DNA from: Lepidurus packardi
Taxonomy: Eukaryota; Arthropoda; Branchiopoda; Notostraca; Triopsidae
DNA: 64,000 nt
Reading direction: 5' to 3'
NCBI GenBank assembly: GCA_023053545.1
Contig: JAKZAN010000006.1
Span: 9,766,351 to 9,830,350, forward strand
Made by a program: the position numbers and the translations under genes. Under the pieces are notes generated by a model, which worked only from the letters and a program-made list of their open reading frames with translations, did no database searches and was not told where the DNA came from. Positions 45,654 through 56,164 of this stretch are shown one piece after another; the stretch's first letter is position 1; the number at the start of each line of letters is the position of its first letter.

Positions 45654-48600
45654 TTAACAACTTTTAGCGTCTTTTTCTCGCGTTTCGTGGCATAAATCCA
45701 AGGGCTGTCCTGGTTCCACATATACCAGCCTTAATGGTGGCCGTCGAACTCGACAGCTCCTACGTGCAGGAATATTTTCGGTATCGGGACAAGTTGTTCC
45801 TAGCCCATTCTCATTCGGTAAAACATCCTCAGGGTCGTTTTCTGGAATGTGGGCTTCAGGTTCGTCATCCTTGCGTACAGTGTCATCTTCGCCATTGTTT
45901 TCAGAAATGTTTGTTTCAGGTTCGTCTTCATTCCGTACATTTTCATCTTCGCCATCGCTGTCCAAGACACACCAGTCATCATACAATTCCAGGAACTGTG
46001 GAGATGCAGGACGTTCTTGATTCACAGGGGTCACGCGTTCTGGCAAAATGGGCGTTTCTTCGGGCTCCTCGGCGTCGCGTGGCACTAGCACTTCTTCGTG
46101 CTCGTCTTCCGTCGTACAAGGCTTGACATTATTAAAATGCACCACCTTGCGAGCACCAGTTACTTTGTTCTTTACCCTAAAGACTTCTTCGGATATTCTC
46201 TTGATGACGATAAACGGCCCAACCCACGGCCTATGAAACTTCGGGGATTTTCCTCTTTTGGGGACAGGAGCATGCACCCACACATGGTCACCGACCCGTA
46301 AAGTTTTACCGGCAACATCACGGTCATAATACTGTTTTTGCCTGACTCTAACTGCAAGCAAACGTTGGTTGGCTTTCTCGTACACGTTTTTAAGATCCTG
46401 TTCTAAATTACTGGCATACTCGGAAGCCGAAGTCCCGGTTTTAACCACATTTCCCGCGTGAAACACTACATCGGCCGGTAAAAGGAGTTCGCGTCCCAAG
46501 TGAAGCTTTGAAGGGGTACAATCTGTCGACGCTTGAATACCAGACCGATACGCTAGCAAGACTTTGGGCAGCATGCTATCCCACGTATCCTCTCCTTGGT
46601 CTAGAAGCTTACTCAATCCGGCCAATATCGTCCGGTTCGCGCGCTCCACGAAACCATCACTTTGAGGATGGTACGGAGTAGTTCTGGTTTTCTGGATCTT
46701 CAAAATGTCGCATACTTCCTTAAAAACGTTTCCAACAAAATTCCTACCTTGGTCCGTGTGCAACTGTTCCGGTGCGCCCCATCGACATACATACTCATTG
46801 AAGAATTTGTCGGCTATTACTGAGGCCTCTTGTGTGGGAATAGGGTAAGCTTCGAGCCATTTCGTAAACAAATCCCCCACCACCAAAACGTATCGATTAC
46901 CGCACACGGTTTCGGGCAGGGGACCCAAAATGTCCATAGCAACGATTTCGCCAGGACGCTTGGCATTCAAAGATCGCAACGGGGCGCGTCTCTTCTGTTG
47001 AGGCGGATTACTCTGTCCACAAGTAAAACATTTTTTGCACCAAGCCATAACGTCCTCTTGCATCTTAGGCCAGTAGAATCTTTGCCGCAATTTTGCTAAA
47101 GTCCGCGCGACACCCATGTGTGCGGCCGTTTCCTCGTTGTGATAGGTTCTAAGAAGTGTCTCCACAACCTTCTTAGGCACCAAAGGGAGGAGGCGTTCCC
47201 CCTCTTCACTTGTCCATTTTCTGTACAGCGTTTCGTCTTGCACGCACAACTTACTTCTCTGGACCCAATAACTCCTTAATGTTGAATTTAAACCTTGCGG
47301 CGATTTCGGAATGACGTTTGGTGTCTTCAACCAACTGGACACTACGTTGAGGTCTTCATCGTTCTTCTGATGAAAGGTTATCGACGTCTCCGTGGTCTCC
47401 ACGGTACTCACAACCGGGTCAGCCAACAGGTTGGAGCAGGGCATATCAGGGACATCTCCATCTTCTTCTTCTTCCAGATCCTCGGACTCGTCGTCTTGAA
47501 TTCCACATTGAGTACATGGACGTCTTGACAACGCGTCCGCATTACCATGTTTTCTTCCTGGACGATGATCTATTTCAAATTGGTACGCAGCCATCAGTTG
47601 GAGCCACCGCAACACTTGGCCGGAAGGATTTTTACACTTCTTCATCCATGCCACGGCACTGTTGTCGGTCCTAATCTTGAATGGCTTTCCCAAAAGGTAA
47701 TGACTGAATTGTGTTAGCGCAAATTTAACGGCCAAAAGTTCTTTTCGTGTCACGCAGTACCTGGATTCCGCCCGAGACAACCCACGGCTTGCAAATGCCA
47801 CAGGTCTTTCAACTCCATCAATAACTTGTGACAGAACAGCTCCCAAACCCACATTGCTTGCGTCGGAGTCCACCAGAAACGGTTTTGATAAATCAGGGAA
47901 AGCCAGGATGGGTGTCGACGTAAGCGCAGCTTTTAAAGCCTGGAATGCTTCTTCACAAACAGTGGACCATTCAAACTTAACCGTCGGCTCTGACAATTTG
48001 TAAAGTGGCTTTGCGATGTTAGCAAAGTTTCGAACGAATCTTCTGTAGTACGACGCCAGTCCTAGGAATCGGGATACCTGATCCGCATTGATCGGTCTTG
48101 GCCATTCTGCAATGGCCCCGGTCTTCTCGGGATCCGTTTGTATACCATCCTGACTAACTACATGTCCAAGGAAGGTAACATTGTCTCGAAACAATTTGCA
48201 TTTGCTCGGTTTTATTTTCAAATTAGCATCTTGCAAGCGTTGACAAACTTCTTCCAGTCTCGCTAAGTGCTCTTCAAATGTTCGGCTGAAGATTACAATA
48301 TCATCTAAGTAGATCAGGCAGACGCTCCATTGCAAACCCCTTAGGACGAGTTCCATGAGCCTTTGGAAACTACTTGGCCCATTGCATAAGCCAAAAGGCA
48401 TGACGTTGAACTCGAACAAGCCCTGGGGCGTTTGGAGTGCCGTTTTTGGTCGATCTTCGGTTTCAACTTCTAATTGGTAATAACCGCTTATCAGGTCCAG
48501 CGTAGAAAAATACTTTGCTCCCGCTAAAGCATCCAAAGTGTCGTCGATTCTGGGGAGAGGATACGCATCCTTGACTGTTACGTTATTCAGGCCCCGGTAG

Positions 48601-49721
48601 TCCACGCATAAGCGAAGAGTCCCGTCTTTCTTTTTCACCATGACTATGGGTGAACTCCAAGGGCTCGATGAAGGGGAAATGGCTCCTTGACCCAAGAGAT
48701 CATGCACCATCGTATCTAACTGCGGTTTCCAGTGCGCTGGGACTCTTCTGGGCTGTACCCGAACAGGGGGTTGTGTCCCCGTGTTAATGCGATGCTTGAA
48801 GTAGGTAGTTCTTCCCAAATCGCTCGAATGTAGCGACAAAATACTCTTGTGTCTTCTGAGGAAATTTTCCAACTGATGTTTCTGACTTACCGTTAGGGAT
48901 TTAGATGGTTCTCCAAAAAGGGGAAGGTATGGGGCGTCAATTTCCTCGGTAGAATTAGGCTGTTTGTTGGTTGTAGTGCGCGATTCTGAAGTATGATCGA
49001 TGCTTGTAGTTAATAGCTCACTCACTTCATCCCCCAATGGCGTAAATACTCCTACTCTGGTACCAGATTTAAGACGAACAGGCTTGTCAGTAACGTTCAT
49101 AAGTCTTACAGGAACACGTCCGTTCCCAACAGTAACTAATGCCCGCGCAACAAATAACCCATCCGGGTCTATGTTGTTGGGCAATTTTTCTATCAGGCCT
49201 TGACCTGTGACTGAACCTGGTATGCAAGTCATCACTAAAAGTTCATGTCGTGCTGGAATCACTGTTGTTTCCGCTACTTCGATGGCCACCTCTGGTGAAG
49301 CTTTTTCTTCCAAAACCACTTGTTCGCTTCCAAACCGCAGTACGTCGTCTTTAAAATCAATCGCCATTCCGAAGTATTTCAAAAAATCTCTGCCCAAAAT
49401 GACTTCTTGGTTCATGTCATCGGTAACGTAGGCATTAAACGTAAATGTTCTCTCGTTTATCACAAACGTAACGACAGTGCAACCCAAAATGTTCATAACT
49501 TGGCATCCCGCCTTCGCCGTTCTGACCCGAATGACCACCGGCAGAATACACAAATCTTGGACAAGATAGGATTTAACTAATGTAATGTCTGATCCAGAAT
49601 CCACAAGCATAGGGACAACTGTTTTACCACAAAAACCTTTGACATAAGCGGCAATATTCACATGCGCAACGTCAAATTCCAAATCGGCCCCTTCATATCC
49701 GTGAACTGGAGTCGGAGCCAC
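45654..49721 (-). CDS. pol: Gypsy copy 5 Pol (protease-RT-RNase H-integrase), full length
   Basis: One open frame of 1355 codons encodes the enzymes for polyprotein cleavage, reverse transcription and integration. Domains in order: aspartic protease with LVDSGSD at residues 39-45; RT with LDLISGYYQ and YLDD at about 471; RNase H with FLVDSDASNVGLGAV and TRKELLAVKF; the integrase HHCC finger (HMGVARTLAKLRQRFYWP, CKKCFTC); the DDE core (AMDILGP, HTDQGRNFVG, SDGFVERANR); and a GPY/F domain (FHRPWVGPFIV). The acidic tail ends at a TAA overlapping the purine tract. The nominal first codon is GTG, and the frame is open upstream through the -1 frameshift site, so Pol is probably made as Gag-Pol. There is no chromodomain and no env. 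It is the only complete pol of the five. Confidence 0.93.
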   Translation of the reverse strand: MAPTPVHGYEGADLEFDVAHVNIAAYVKGFCGKTVVPMLVDSGSDITLVKSYLVQDLCILPVVIRVRTAKAGCQVMNILGCTVVTFVINERTFTFNAYVTDDMNQEVILGRDFLKYFGMAIDFKDDVLRFGSEQVVLEEKASPEVAIEVAETTVIPARHELLVMTCIPGSVTGQGLIEKLPNNIDPDGLFVARALVTVGNGRVPVRLMNVTDKPVRLKSGTRVGVFTPLGDEVSELLTTSIDHTSESRTTTNKQPNSTEEIDAPYLPLFGEPSKSLTVSQKHQLENFLRRHKSILSLHSSDLGRTTYFKHRINTGTQPPVRVQPRRVPAHWKPQLDTMVHDLLGQGAISPSSSPWSSPIVMVKKKDGTLRLCVDYRGLNNVTVKDAYPLPRIDDTLDALAGAKYFSTLDLISGYYQLEVETEDRPKTALQTPQGLFEFNVMPFGLCNGPSSFQRLMELVLRGLQWSVCLIYLDDIVIFSRTFEEHLARLEEVCQRLQDANLKIKPSKCKLFRDNVTFLGHVVSQDGIQTDPEKTGAIAEWPRPINADQVSRFLGLASYYRRFVRNFANIAKPLYKLSEPTVKFEWSTVCEEAFQALKAALTSTPILAFPDLSKPFLVDSDASNVGLGAVLSQVIDGVERPVAFASRGLSRAESRYCVTRKELLAVKFALTQFSHYLLGKPFKIRTDNSAVAWMKKCKNPSGQVLRWLQLMAAYQFEIDHRPGRKHGNADALSRRPCTQCGIQDDESEDLEEEEDGDVPDMPCSNLLADPVVSTVETTETSITFHQKNDEDLNVVSSWLKTPNVIPKSPQGLNSTLRSYWVQRSKLCVQDETLYRKWTSEEGERLLPLVPKKVVETLLRTYHNEETAAHMGVARTLAKLRQRFYWPKMQEDVMAWCKKCFTCGQSNPPQQKRRAPLRSLNAKRPGEIVAMDILGPLPETVCGNRYVLVVGDLFTKWLEAYPIPTQEASVIADKFFNEYVCRWGAPEQLHTDQGRNFVGNVFKEVCDILKIQKTRTTPYHPQSDGFVERANRTILAGLSKLLDQGEDTWDSMLPKVLLAYRSGIQASTDCTPSKLHLGRELLLPADVVFHAGNVVKTGTSASEYASNLEQDLKNVYEKANQRLLAVRVRQKQYYDRDVAGKTLRVGDHVWVHAPVPKRGKSPKFHRPWVGPFIVIKRISEEVFRVKNKVTGARKVVHFNNVKPCTTEDEHEEVLVPRDAEEPEETPILPERVTPVNQERPASPQFLELYDDWCVLDSDGEDENVRNEDEPETNISENNGEDDTVRKDDEPEAHIPENDPEDVLPNENGLGTTCPDTENIPARRSCRVRRPPLRLVYVEPGQPLDLCHETREKDAKSC

Positions 49722-49729
49722 GCTTCCAG

Positions 49730-50568
49730 TTAGTTGGAGTTTCCCTGGTTCTGCATACTGCCACTGGCCTTCTTTGGTTTAGTGCAGGTTGCTCGAAAAT
49801 GGCCAGGTTCTCCACAGTTAAAGCAGGTCCTCGGAGTGTTCCCCTTGTTGGCTGATCTACGCTGATTAAAATAATTAGTTTTCAGTTCTTCCATAATTTT
49901 CTCGAAAGTGCCAAATCGCTGCTCCATCATTTTCGCCATGTTGGCAAGCTTCTGGTCAACCGTACTTGACGCCATGGTTGCTACTTCAGCCTGTTCAGAA
50001 GACTCGAGGTCTGCTACCATCTTCACTTTACGAATTGCTTCTTGTTGGGCTCCTCTTTCGTATCCTCGGATCTTCTCTATAGCTGCATCCAAGGAAATAT
50101 CTTTCATCCCATTCAGCTGCATTCGCAGCTCTCGCGGCTCCGTTGCATCGATAAGACGGCTTACTAACATTCGTTCTTGACTCACTGCATCCAACGATGG
50201 AAAAGCCTTCTTCAGGGTGTAGCGAAGCTGACGCGCGAATTCGGTCACGGAGTCCTTCGTGCCTCTACTCATAGTTTCAAATTTTCGCTGATACGTTATC
50301 ACGTCCGTGTCTCGGAACATATCACTTATGGCTGCCACAGCACTGTCGTACTTAACTTGTAAATCACCGTCTAAAAGAGAGTACATTCTTTCGGCGCGTC
50401 CTCTTAATGACATTGCGAAATGTTCCACTTTCTGTGTTTCGTCCAAAACACTGAACTTAGCGTACCGCTCAAAGCGTCGGCACCACGCTTCCCACTCTTC
50501 TTCCGTGCCATCGGAAAGAATTTGGGAGAGCGTTTGTCAACGAGTTGAGGGTCTACCGACTGCGCCAT
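49730..50568 (-). pseudogene. gag: Gypsy copy 5 Gag, frameshifted near the start
   Basis: The ATG at 50568 and the first ~16 codons are as in copy 1. A private 13-bp deletion at about 50516 then shifts the frame. The rest of gag (open from at least 50446 to 49730) is unchanged, including the CCHC knuckle and frameshift heptamer (49739-49745). No full-length Gag can be made unless an internal start is used. Confidence 0.9.
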
Positions 50569-50817
50569 TGTAACGACCTCTGTGCGTAGGCTAAGACTCG
50601 CTATTTGGCATTAACATTCAGTATATATACACACCAGGACAAAGGGTCAATCAGGAAATATAGGTTAAGGAAGAGGTCAACGTCGTGTACCAAGAAGCGG
50701 GTCAGTAGTCAGTTCCTAGTACAATTAGAGAGGTCACTTTTGGTCAAGTCTCAGGAGTCACCCAGGGCAAAGGAACACAATTGCATATGGTTCATTTCAT
50801 TTCTACCACACTACACT
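50569..50817 (-). repeat. Gypsy copy 5, 5' LTR
   Basis: 249 bp. Unlike the other 5' LTRs it has GTGCG and a private CTCGC. Confidence 0.9.
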
Positions 50818-50906
50818 AGCAAATCAACGTTTATATAGCAAAGTCAGTCGTTCATAGCATGTCACATTTAGAATCACAGTATGGAATATTACAGAGAGTG
50901 TCAGAT

Positions 50907-51330
50907 TCAAGTGAAACAGATTAGTACTGCGCGAGGCCCTCTTACTCCAAGAGACGGTTTATTGATATCGTCGTAGTCATGGGCTTCGGATATGTCCTCA
51001 CCAATTTGGACGGTCACTTCTCCAGGATCTGCTTCGTCTAACGGAACATCGCTCAGGTGTGGCCACGCTTGGCGCAAATACGGTAAGTTCCGAGTGCGAC
51101 ATGGAGGTACCAAATTCGGTATCGCTGTGGCTTCTTTGGCTTCGAAACATTTTTGCCATCGATTGACGCTATGTGAAAGTTGACTATTCGGGTCAGAGTC
51201 TTCGGTTCGCGACCTTTGTAGGTGCTGAACTCAGTTTCCTCCATAGGACCCAAACCCCTCCATTTTTCAAACCCCTCCATAGGACCCAAACCCCTCCATA
51301 CTGAACTCAGTTTCCTCCATAGGACTCAAA
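50907..51330 (-). pseudogene. BEL/Pao protease-region fragment (unit 5) and native right flank
   Basis: 50907-51154 repeats the protease-side fragment. From 51155 the sequence no longer matches the other units and continues the BEL frame upstream (GREPKTLTRIVNFHIASIDGK). This is therefore the original, unduplicated right border of the amplified segment. It carries private changes (TGTCACATTT, ATGGAGGTACC). Confidence 0.8.
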
Positions 51331-51336
51331 CCCCTT
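51236..51336. repeat. Minisatellite CCTCCATAGGACCCAAACC
   Basis: Four degenerate copies of a 20-25-bp unit built on CATAGGACCCAAACCCCTCC, sometimes with TGAACTCAGTTTCCTC inserted. It lies just beyond the array in the BEL remnant. Confidence 0.7.
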
Positions 51337-51931
51337 CAACAACTTTATCGCAAAGGTTTGTTAACTATATCCGGTGCACTAAAAACAACGCCCTCTGCAG
51401 CAATTGAAGTTCAGGGCGTGTCAGAACGACCTGAAGTGCTGTGATTGGTTAAACTGTGACTAGAATTGAGTTATTTTGTTACAAAATGAATTTTTGCTAG
51501 GTTAGGTCATTCAGTTCGTTTTGACAAGCCCTGAATTCTATAGCCGGTCGTTAGAAGCACGGTCGTCTGACACGGTCGTTGCTGTGCACAGTCGTTTTGC
51601 ATCAGGTCGTTTTCACCTCAACCCACCGTATCTATAACTTCAATCTATAACTATAGAACTTCGTACATTAAAGAGCCGAGTTAGAAATCCCTTGTCCTTT
51701 TCTCTAGTTATATCTTAATTTTTCGAAACGTGTTTTCTTTATTTCATCGAAGAAAATCATTGTTATTTTATATTTAAGAAAATATGTCGAGAAGTATGTT
51801 AATATGCAAAATGCGAGAACTCTGAATAGACAAACTACTAACTAATCGTAACGATTAGTTACGATTAGAACGATTTATAATTAGATTAGATTAGAATGAT
51901 TTATAATTCAGTTACTGGTTACGAGTAACTA
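51337..51931. other. Non-coding sequence between the BEL remnant and the hAT element
   Basis: No gene was recognised. CGGTCGT occurs repeatedly at 51545-51615, and GATTAGATTAGAA-type AT-rich repeats run at about 51840-51910. An isolated TAGGTTAGGT lies near 51500. Confidence 0.5.
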
Positions 51932-51948
51932 ACTGGGAATAGGGTTCC

Positions 51949-52072
51949 CGAAAGCCCGGCTTTGAAGCCAAAAGCCCAAAAAATCTGGCTTCGGCTTCGG
52001 CTTTGGCTTCTTGGCTTTTGGCTTTTGAAGCCAGACTTTTTGGCTTCGGCTTTGGCTTTGGCTTTGTCTTGA
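51949..52072. repeat. hAT left subterminal GGCTT repeats
   Basis: More than ten GGCTTY/RAAGCC motifs in about 120 bp, in both orientations. Confidence 0.8.
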
Positions 52073-52187
52073 ACTAGGCAGTCACGTGATGTTCTGTGAT
52101 TGGCCAAAGCTCAATGTAGGCGTCGCTATTAATGCTTTGTATTTTTTTACTACCATGCTTTCAGCAAAAGGGCTAAAGAGATAAAAA

Positions 52188-54864
52188 ATGGAGGTCGAAG
52201 TCACTGAATTAGTACTAGTAGTTGAAAAGCGAGGTAAATATAATCGAATGTAAATTATCTGTGTTAATAATAGTTCATTATAGCACCTGACATCCAACAG
52301 TCTGAATTTTATGCCTTTCTTCCCACGGATGATGAAAAATCAACGTGGGAGTGCATACTTTGCCGCAATTCGAGCAGCACTTCTTCAAGAACGTATGACT
52401 GCACGAAATCAGTTTCGTCGGCTGCTCGTCACTTAGTTAAGTGTCACCCGAATAATCAATTGGTTATGCAATCAAAATGGAGAGCGGTGCAAAGCTTGTT
52501 GAAGGCGAAAAAGGCACACCCAGCTGCAGCGCAATCAGCATTGGTAATGGAGAAAGGCAAGCTTACTCTACGACTCCCCTACTCAAAGGAAACTTGGAAC
52601 CGAAAGGTTGCTAGACTGATAGCAGCAGATCGATTGCCTATTTCGTTGTCAGACTCCAAGTATTTTCGGGACGCGGTAGCATTCTTGTTCCCCCAAGCCG
52701 AAAAGGACTTATACCACTCATCAGCAATGAAAGATACACTCATTGATGAGCTTTGCGAAGTATGTATTTTCCATTATGTGTGTTATACATTTCCGTAACT
52801 CTATTTTGGATCTAGTTACAGGGAAAAGTCAAGGCGTTCCTTGCAAATCGTGTGGGCCGTGTCACAGTAATGGTAGATGGCTGGACGAGCAAAAGCTTCA
52901 CAGGACACTTCGGTGTCCTTGGTTCGTTTTTCATTCGCGCTCCAGCTCCAGGTGGTAGATCCGTCCTTTTGAAAAAACAAGTTGTTCTGGATATGGTAGA
53001 ATGCACCGAGCATGCTGCACTTGACCTCGCTCGCGTTATTAAAGGCGTTCTGAGTGACTATGACTTGCCCCTGGACCAGGTAATGGCAATGACGTGCGAC
53101 AACGCTAGCGTAAACGCAGCAGCAGTTCGAGAATTGAACGCAGATATCCAAAGATTGTTCCCCGGTAGTCCTCACCAGATAGAATGTGTGCAATGCTTCC
53201 AGCACAGTGTAAATCTGGCCTGCCAGGCCATCATGTCACTGACAAATCGAACTTTACATCGGCTGCGTAAAACAGTTCGTCATATCCGCTACTCCCCTCG
53301 TTTAAGAAAGGCACTGTTAGCTATAGTTAAAATGAATGATGATCAAGAAATCCATCGGTTGGTTGAAGAAGGGGCCATGAGCCTGAAAGAGGCCAATTCT
53401 TTAAGGCGTCCTGGTACGATTATACTGGACGTGAGGACACGCTGGAATAGCACATCTATGATGATAGACCGTCTTCTTCTGCTCAAGCGGGACTTACTGT
53501 TGTTATTTAGGAACGAGAATGATTCAATAAGGCGAGACAAAATCGTGCCAATAACGGATTCTGAATGGATGATTGTTGGTAAGACAGTATTTATTTCTCT
53601 GCTACGTTCTGCCTTACAGTATTTTATTGTCCTAGAATCATTGCAGCCGCTTCTGAAATCAGTAGCCAAGATTAGTAAAATGGTTGGAAGTGACGGAGAA
53701 ACTTTGCAGATGGTTATTCCGGCTTATAATAATCTCATCGATTTATGCAGTAAGTTAAGCGAAGACATCAGTGACACCGATTTCAGCAACGTTGCCTACA
53801 CTGTATGTGACTACGTTCAGTCACACATATCCACAAATCGGGAAGAGTTGGTTGATGCTGCAGTTAAGGACTTGGAATGGAACGAGAACGATGACAACGC
53901 GGAGAATCTAAGGGAGGTCGATGCTATTACACCAACTGGATCAACTGAAGGGAAATCGAACTCTTCAGAAAAGAAAACGAAGAAGAAAACGAAGAAAAGG
54001 GAAGAAGACGAAGAAAGGCCGATCACTCAAGACGACGTAGATTTTGCAATTGAAATGGAATTTATCCAGAGTATTACAGTTACGCGATCGGGACGTACAA
54101 GCCGCCCCCCTGCAAGCTTGTTTGTGGGGAAAACCCTTTCTGATTTGACAGCTGCGGAATTTGTTGCTTTGTGCGCCCGAGTTGCGAAACCAATTCTCAC
54201 TCGCTATTTAGAAAAACAGAGTGACCTAGCAACTTTTGCACTTGTACTTGATCCGAGGCTGAATTTGACCTACTTCTTGAACAAAAACTACGCCAATGTA
54301 ACTTCGAAAATCATTCCAACGTACGTATTAATACCATACAGTAACTGTTCAAGAAAGTTAATCTATAATTTTAACTTTAGGATCGAGAAATACATCAAGA
54401 AATACCGCGACGAAATGCCTTCTGCAGAGCGAGACGGATCATACTCTATCTCACGAGCCACTCGAGCAGCGACATTCTTGAACAGGATGGAAGAAGAAAA
54501 AGATGACTTCGATTATTTAGATATCGATGGAGCTTCGACGCGACCCAACCTTCCGGACTTTCAGATAGATGACCGTGAAGCGTCGTATTTCCACATGGCA
54601 CCGCAAGCTGGAGGAAAAGCTGTGCGGCCTATCGATGTGTGGGAAGACAGTTTGAAGTTTACTTACCCAGTGCTTTACAAAGCTGTCTGTGATATTTTAT
54701 GCGTACCAGCTAGTTCAACAAGTGTCGAGCGACTCTTTAGTCAGGCCGGCTTAGTGCAGACCAAGATACGCAATCGCTTACTACCTGAATCGGTTCGAGT
54801 TTTGGTTTTGCTGCACCAGTGGATTAAAATGTTTGAAGACGAAGATCTCAGCACATATGTTTGA
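52188..54864 (+). CDS. hAT family transposase
   Basis: The protein cuts and pastes the surrounding element and acts in the nucleus. Four exons: 52188-52233, 52284-52759, 52816-54320 and 54381-54864, all GT..AG with closed phases, giving 836 residues. A BED-type zinc finger lies near the N-terminus (WECILC..HLVKCH, about residues 40-80). The RNase H-like core starts with VMVDGWTSKSFTGHFGVLG and AMTCDNASVNAAAV, whose aspartates are the expected catalytic positions; TRWNST follows. A lysine/glutamate-rich low-complexity stretch precedes DDVDFAIEMEF. The C-terminus is the hAT dimerisation domain (YPVLYKAVCDILCVPASSTSVERLFS, KIRNRLLPESVRVLVLL). The 60-nt intron at 54321-54380 has no in-frame stop, so retention would give an 856-residue form. 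No frameshift or nonsense codon was found. Confidence 0.9.
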
Positions 54865-56164
54865 AGTAATTTTCTAAAGATTGCTACTATTACCAATAGG
54901 GTTTAAGGCCTCGATATACAAAACGCGCTTCCTATCCAATTACATAGGGAATGGCGTCAGTGACCACGCTAAAACGGTTTTTTTAGCTAGAAGTGTGTTT
55001 TGCCAGTAAAATTTTCAAGCACAACGCGAGTGTCTTATATGTTGCCGATTTTTTAAAAAATAGTTAGTAAATTTTTTTAATTATTTTGATTTTTTAACTT
55101 TTCCTATATGCTTAAAATCAGAATTCTGTTCCATTCTTAAATAATCACTGACGCCAATTTTCATGTAATGGGAAAGTAAGCACGTTTTGGTATACCGTGG
55201 CCTTAAACAGGGCTTAAAGTGGCCTTAAAACATAAATCCATAGCTACTGCTTCACGGGCTTTAATTTGTTGGCCCAAATCTTAAGAAGCTTTCTTATGTC
55301 TCGCACTCTAATCACATGAACGCCTAATCAAGGCGCTAAACCTCACCTTGTCATGTTGTAACTAATTGCTTACCAAAGGATTAATTTTACGCATTTTATT
55401 ACACACTACCTGATTATATCCCAGATCCATTACCAGTGTAACCTTAATTTTGCTCACTGTAATGCATTGTTTGGTTGTATTCGAATGTATTCAATGAATC
55501 TCAAGTGTTAATTTCGAAAATTATGAAATTTCCAGGTCCAAATGATCTCGTTATGGAAAGTAAAGAATATCGTTAATGCAATGCCAAAGGCCAAGTGTTT
55601 TCCCTGCCAAATTTTTGCCAAAAATAAAAGAATTTCGAGTTCATTAGGAAATATTTTTCTAACCTTTAACCATGCGAAAATTTACAGTTATGTTGTGCTT
55701 CATCATCCACAAATTTAGCAGCTACCACTTTTTTGTACTACTTAAGCACTCTTGTAAGTTAATAAAACTTTTTGGTGTCGAGCATATCTCTTTTCGTTTG
55801 AGTCGCTTAAGTTGAAGGCGCTTTTCATTTTAATCTCTAGCCCAGTTGGTGTTAGTAGCACGAAAAATTAACTGGCATAGGTAAGTTTACTGAGTTGGTA
55901 GTAACCAGTGATATGTTATTGTAAATTCTTTTATTACGGAATTTTCTTATTCTCTTAACAAGCTATAACTACATAAAAAAGAGTTCACATACGCATGTGC
56001 ATAGCGCATTGCGTTAAGCGCATTTGTATTAATAACAGCAACGCATGTGAGGTTCACGCACAGTAGACTAAATTTTGTAGCAGAAAATAAAAACAATCCA
56101 AATCATGTGTATTTGTTTACAATGGAGGTGGGAAGGGACAGTTCACAAGGGGTGTGGCTTCCTC
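54865..56164. other. Non-coding 3' part of the hAT element
   Basis: About 1.3 kb of AT-rich sequence with no supportable coding region or cargo gene. It presumably holds the transposase 3' UTR and filler. Confidence 0.55.

Larger units (their letters stand above)
45398..50817 (-). mobile_element. Ty3/Gypsy copy 5 (5420 bp, full pol)
   Basis: 5' LTR 50569-50817, 3' LTR 45398-45646. It has the longest coding region of the five, with complete pol, but gag is frameshifted near its start. Its 5' LTR differs from those of copies 1-4 (GTGCG instead of GGGCG, and CTCGC instead of CTCTC). Confidence 0.93.
43528..51154. repeat. Tandem array unit 5 (7627 bp)
   Basis: Rightmost unit. It has the only full-length Gypsy pol frame and a private 13-bp deletion in gag. 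Its right end runs directly into unduplicated BEL sequence at 51155 without the CAAA filler, so this is the original right border. Confidence 0.93.

Noticed and set aside
18607-50817. Five independent Gypsy insertions into five BEL copies
   Set aside because: All copies share identical insertion points, flanks and unit junctions, so segmental duplication is the simpler explanation.
16701-51154. CRISPR-like or coding tandem repeat
   Set aside because: Units are kilobases long with eukaryotic retroelement content; there are no short spaced repeats.
52812-53205. Minus-strand frames opposite the transposase
   Set aside because: Antisense shadows of the hAT transposase core without support.
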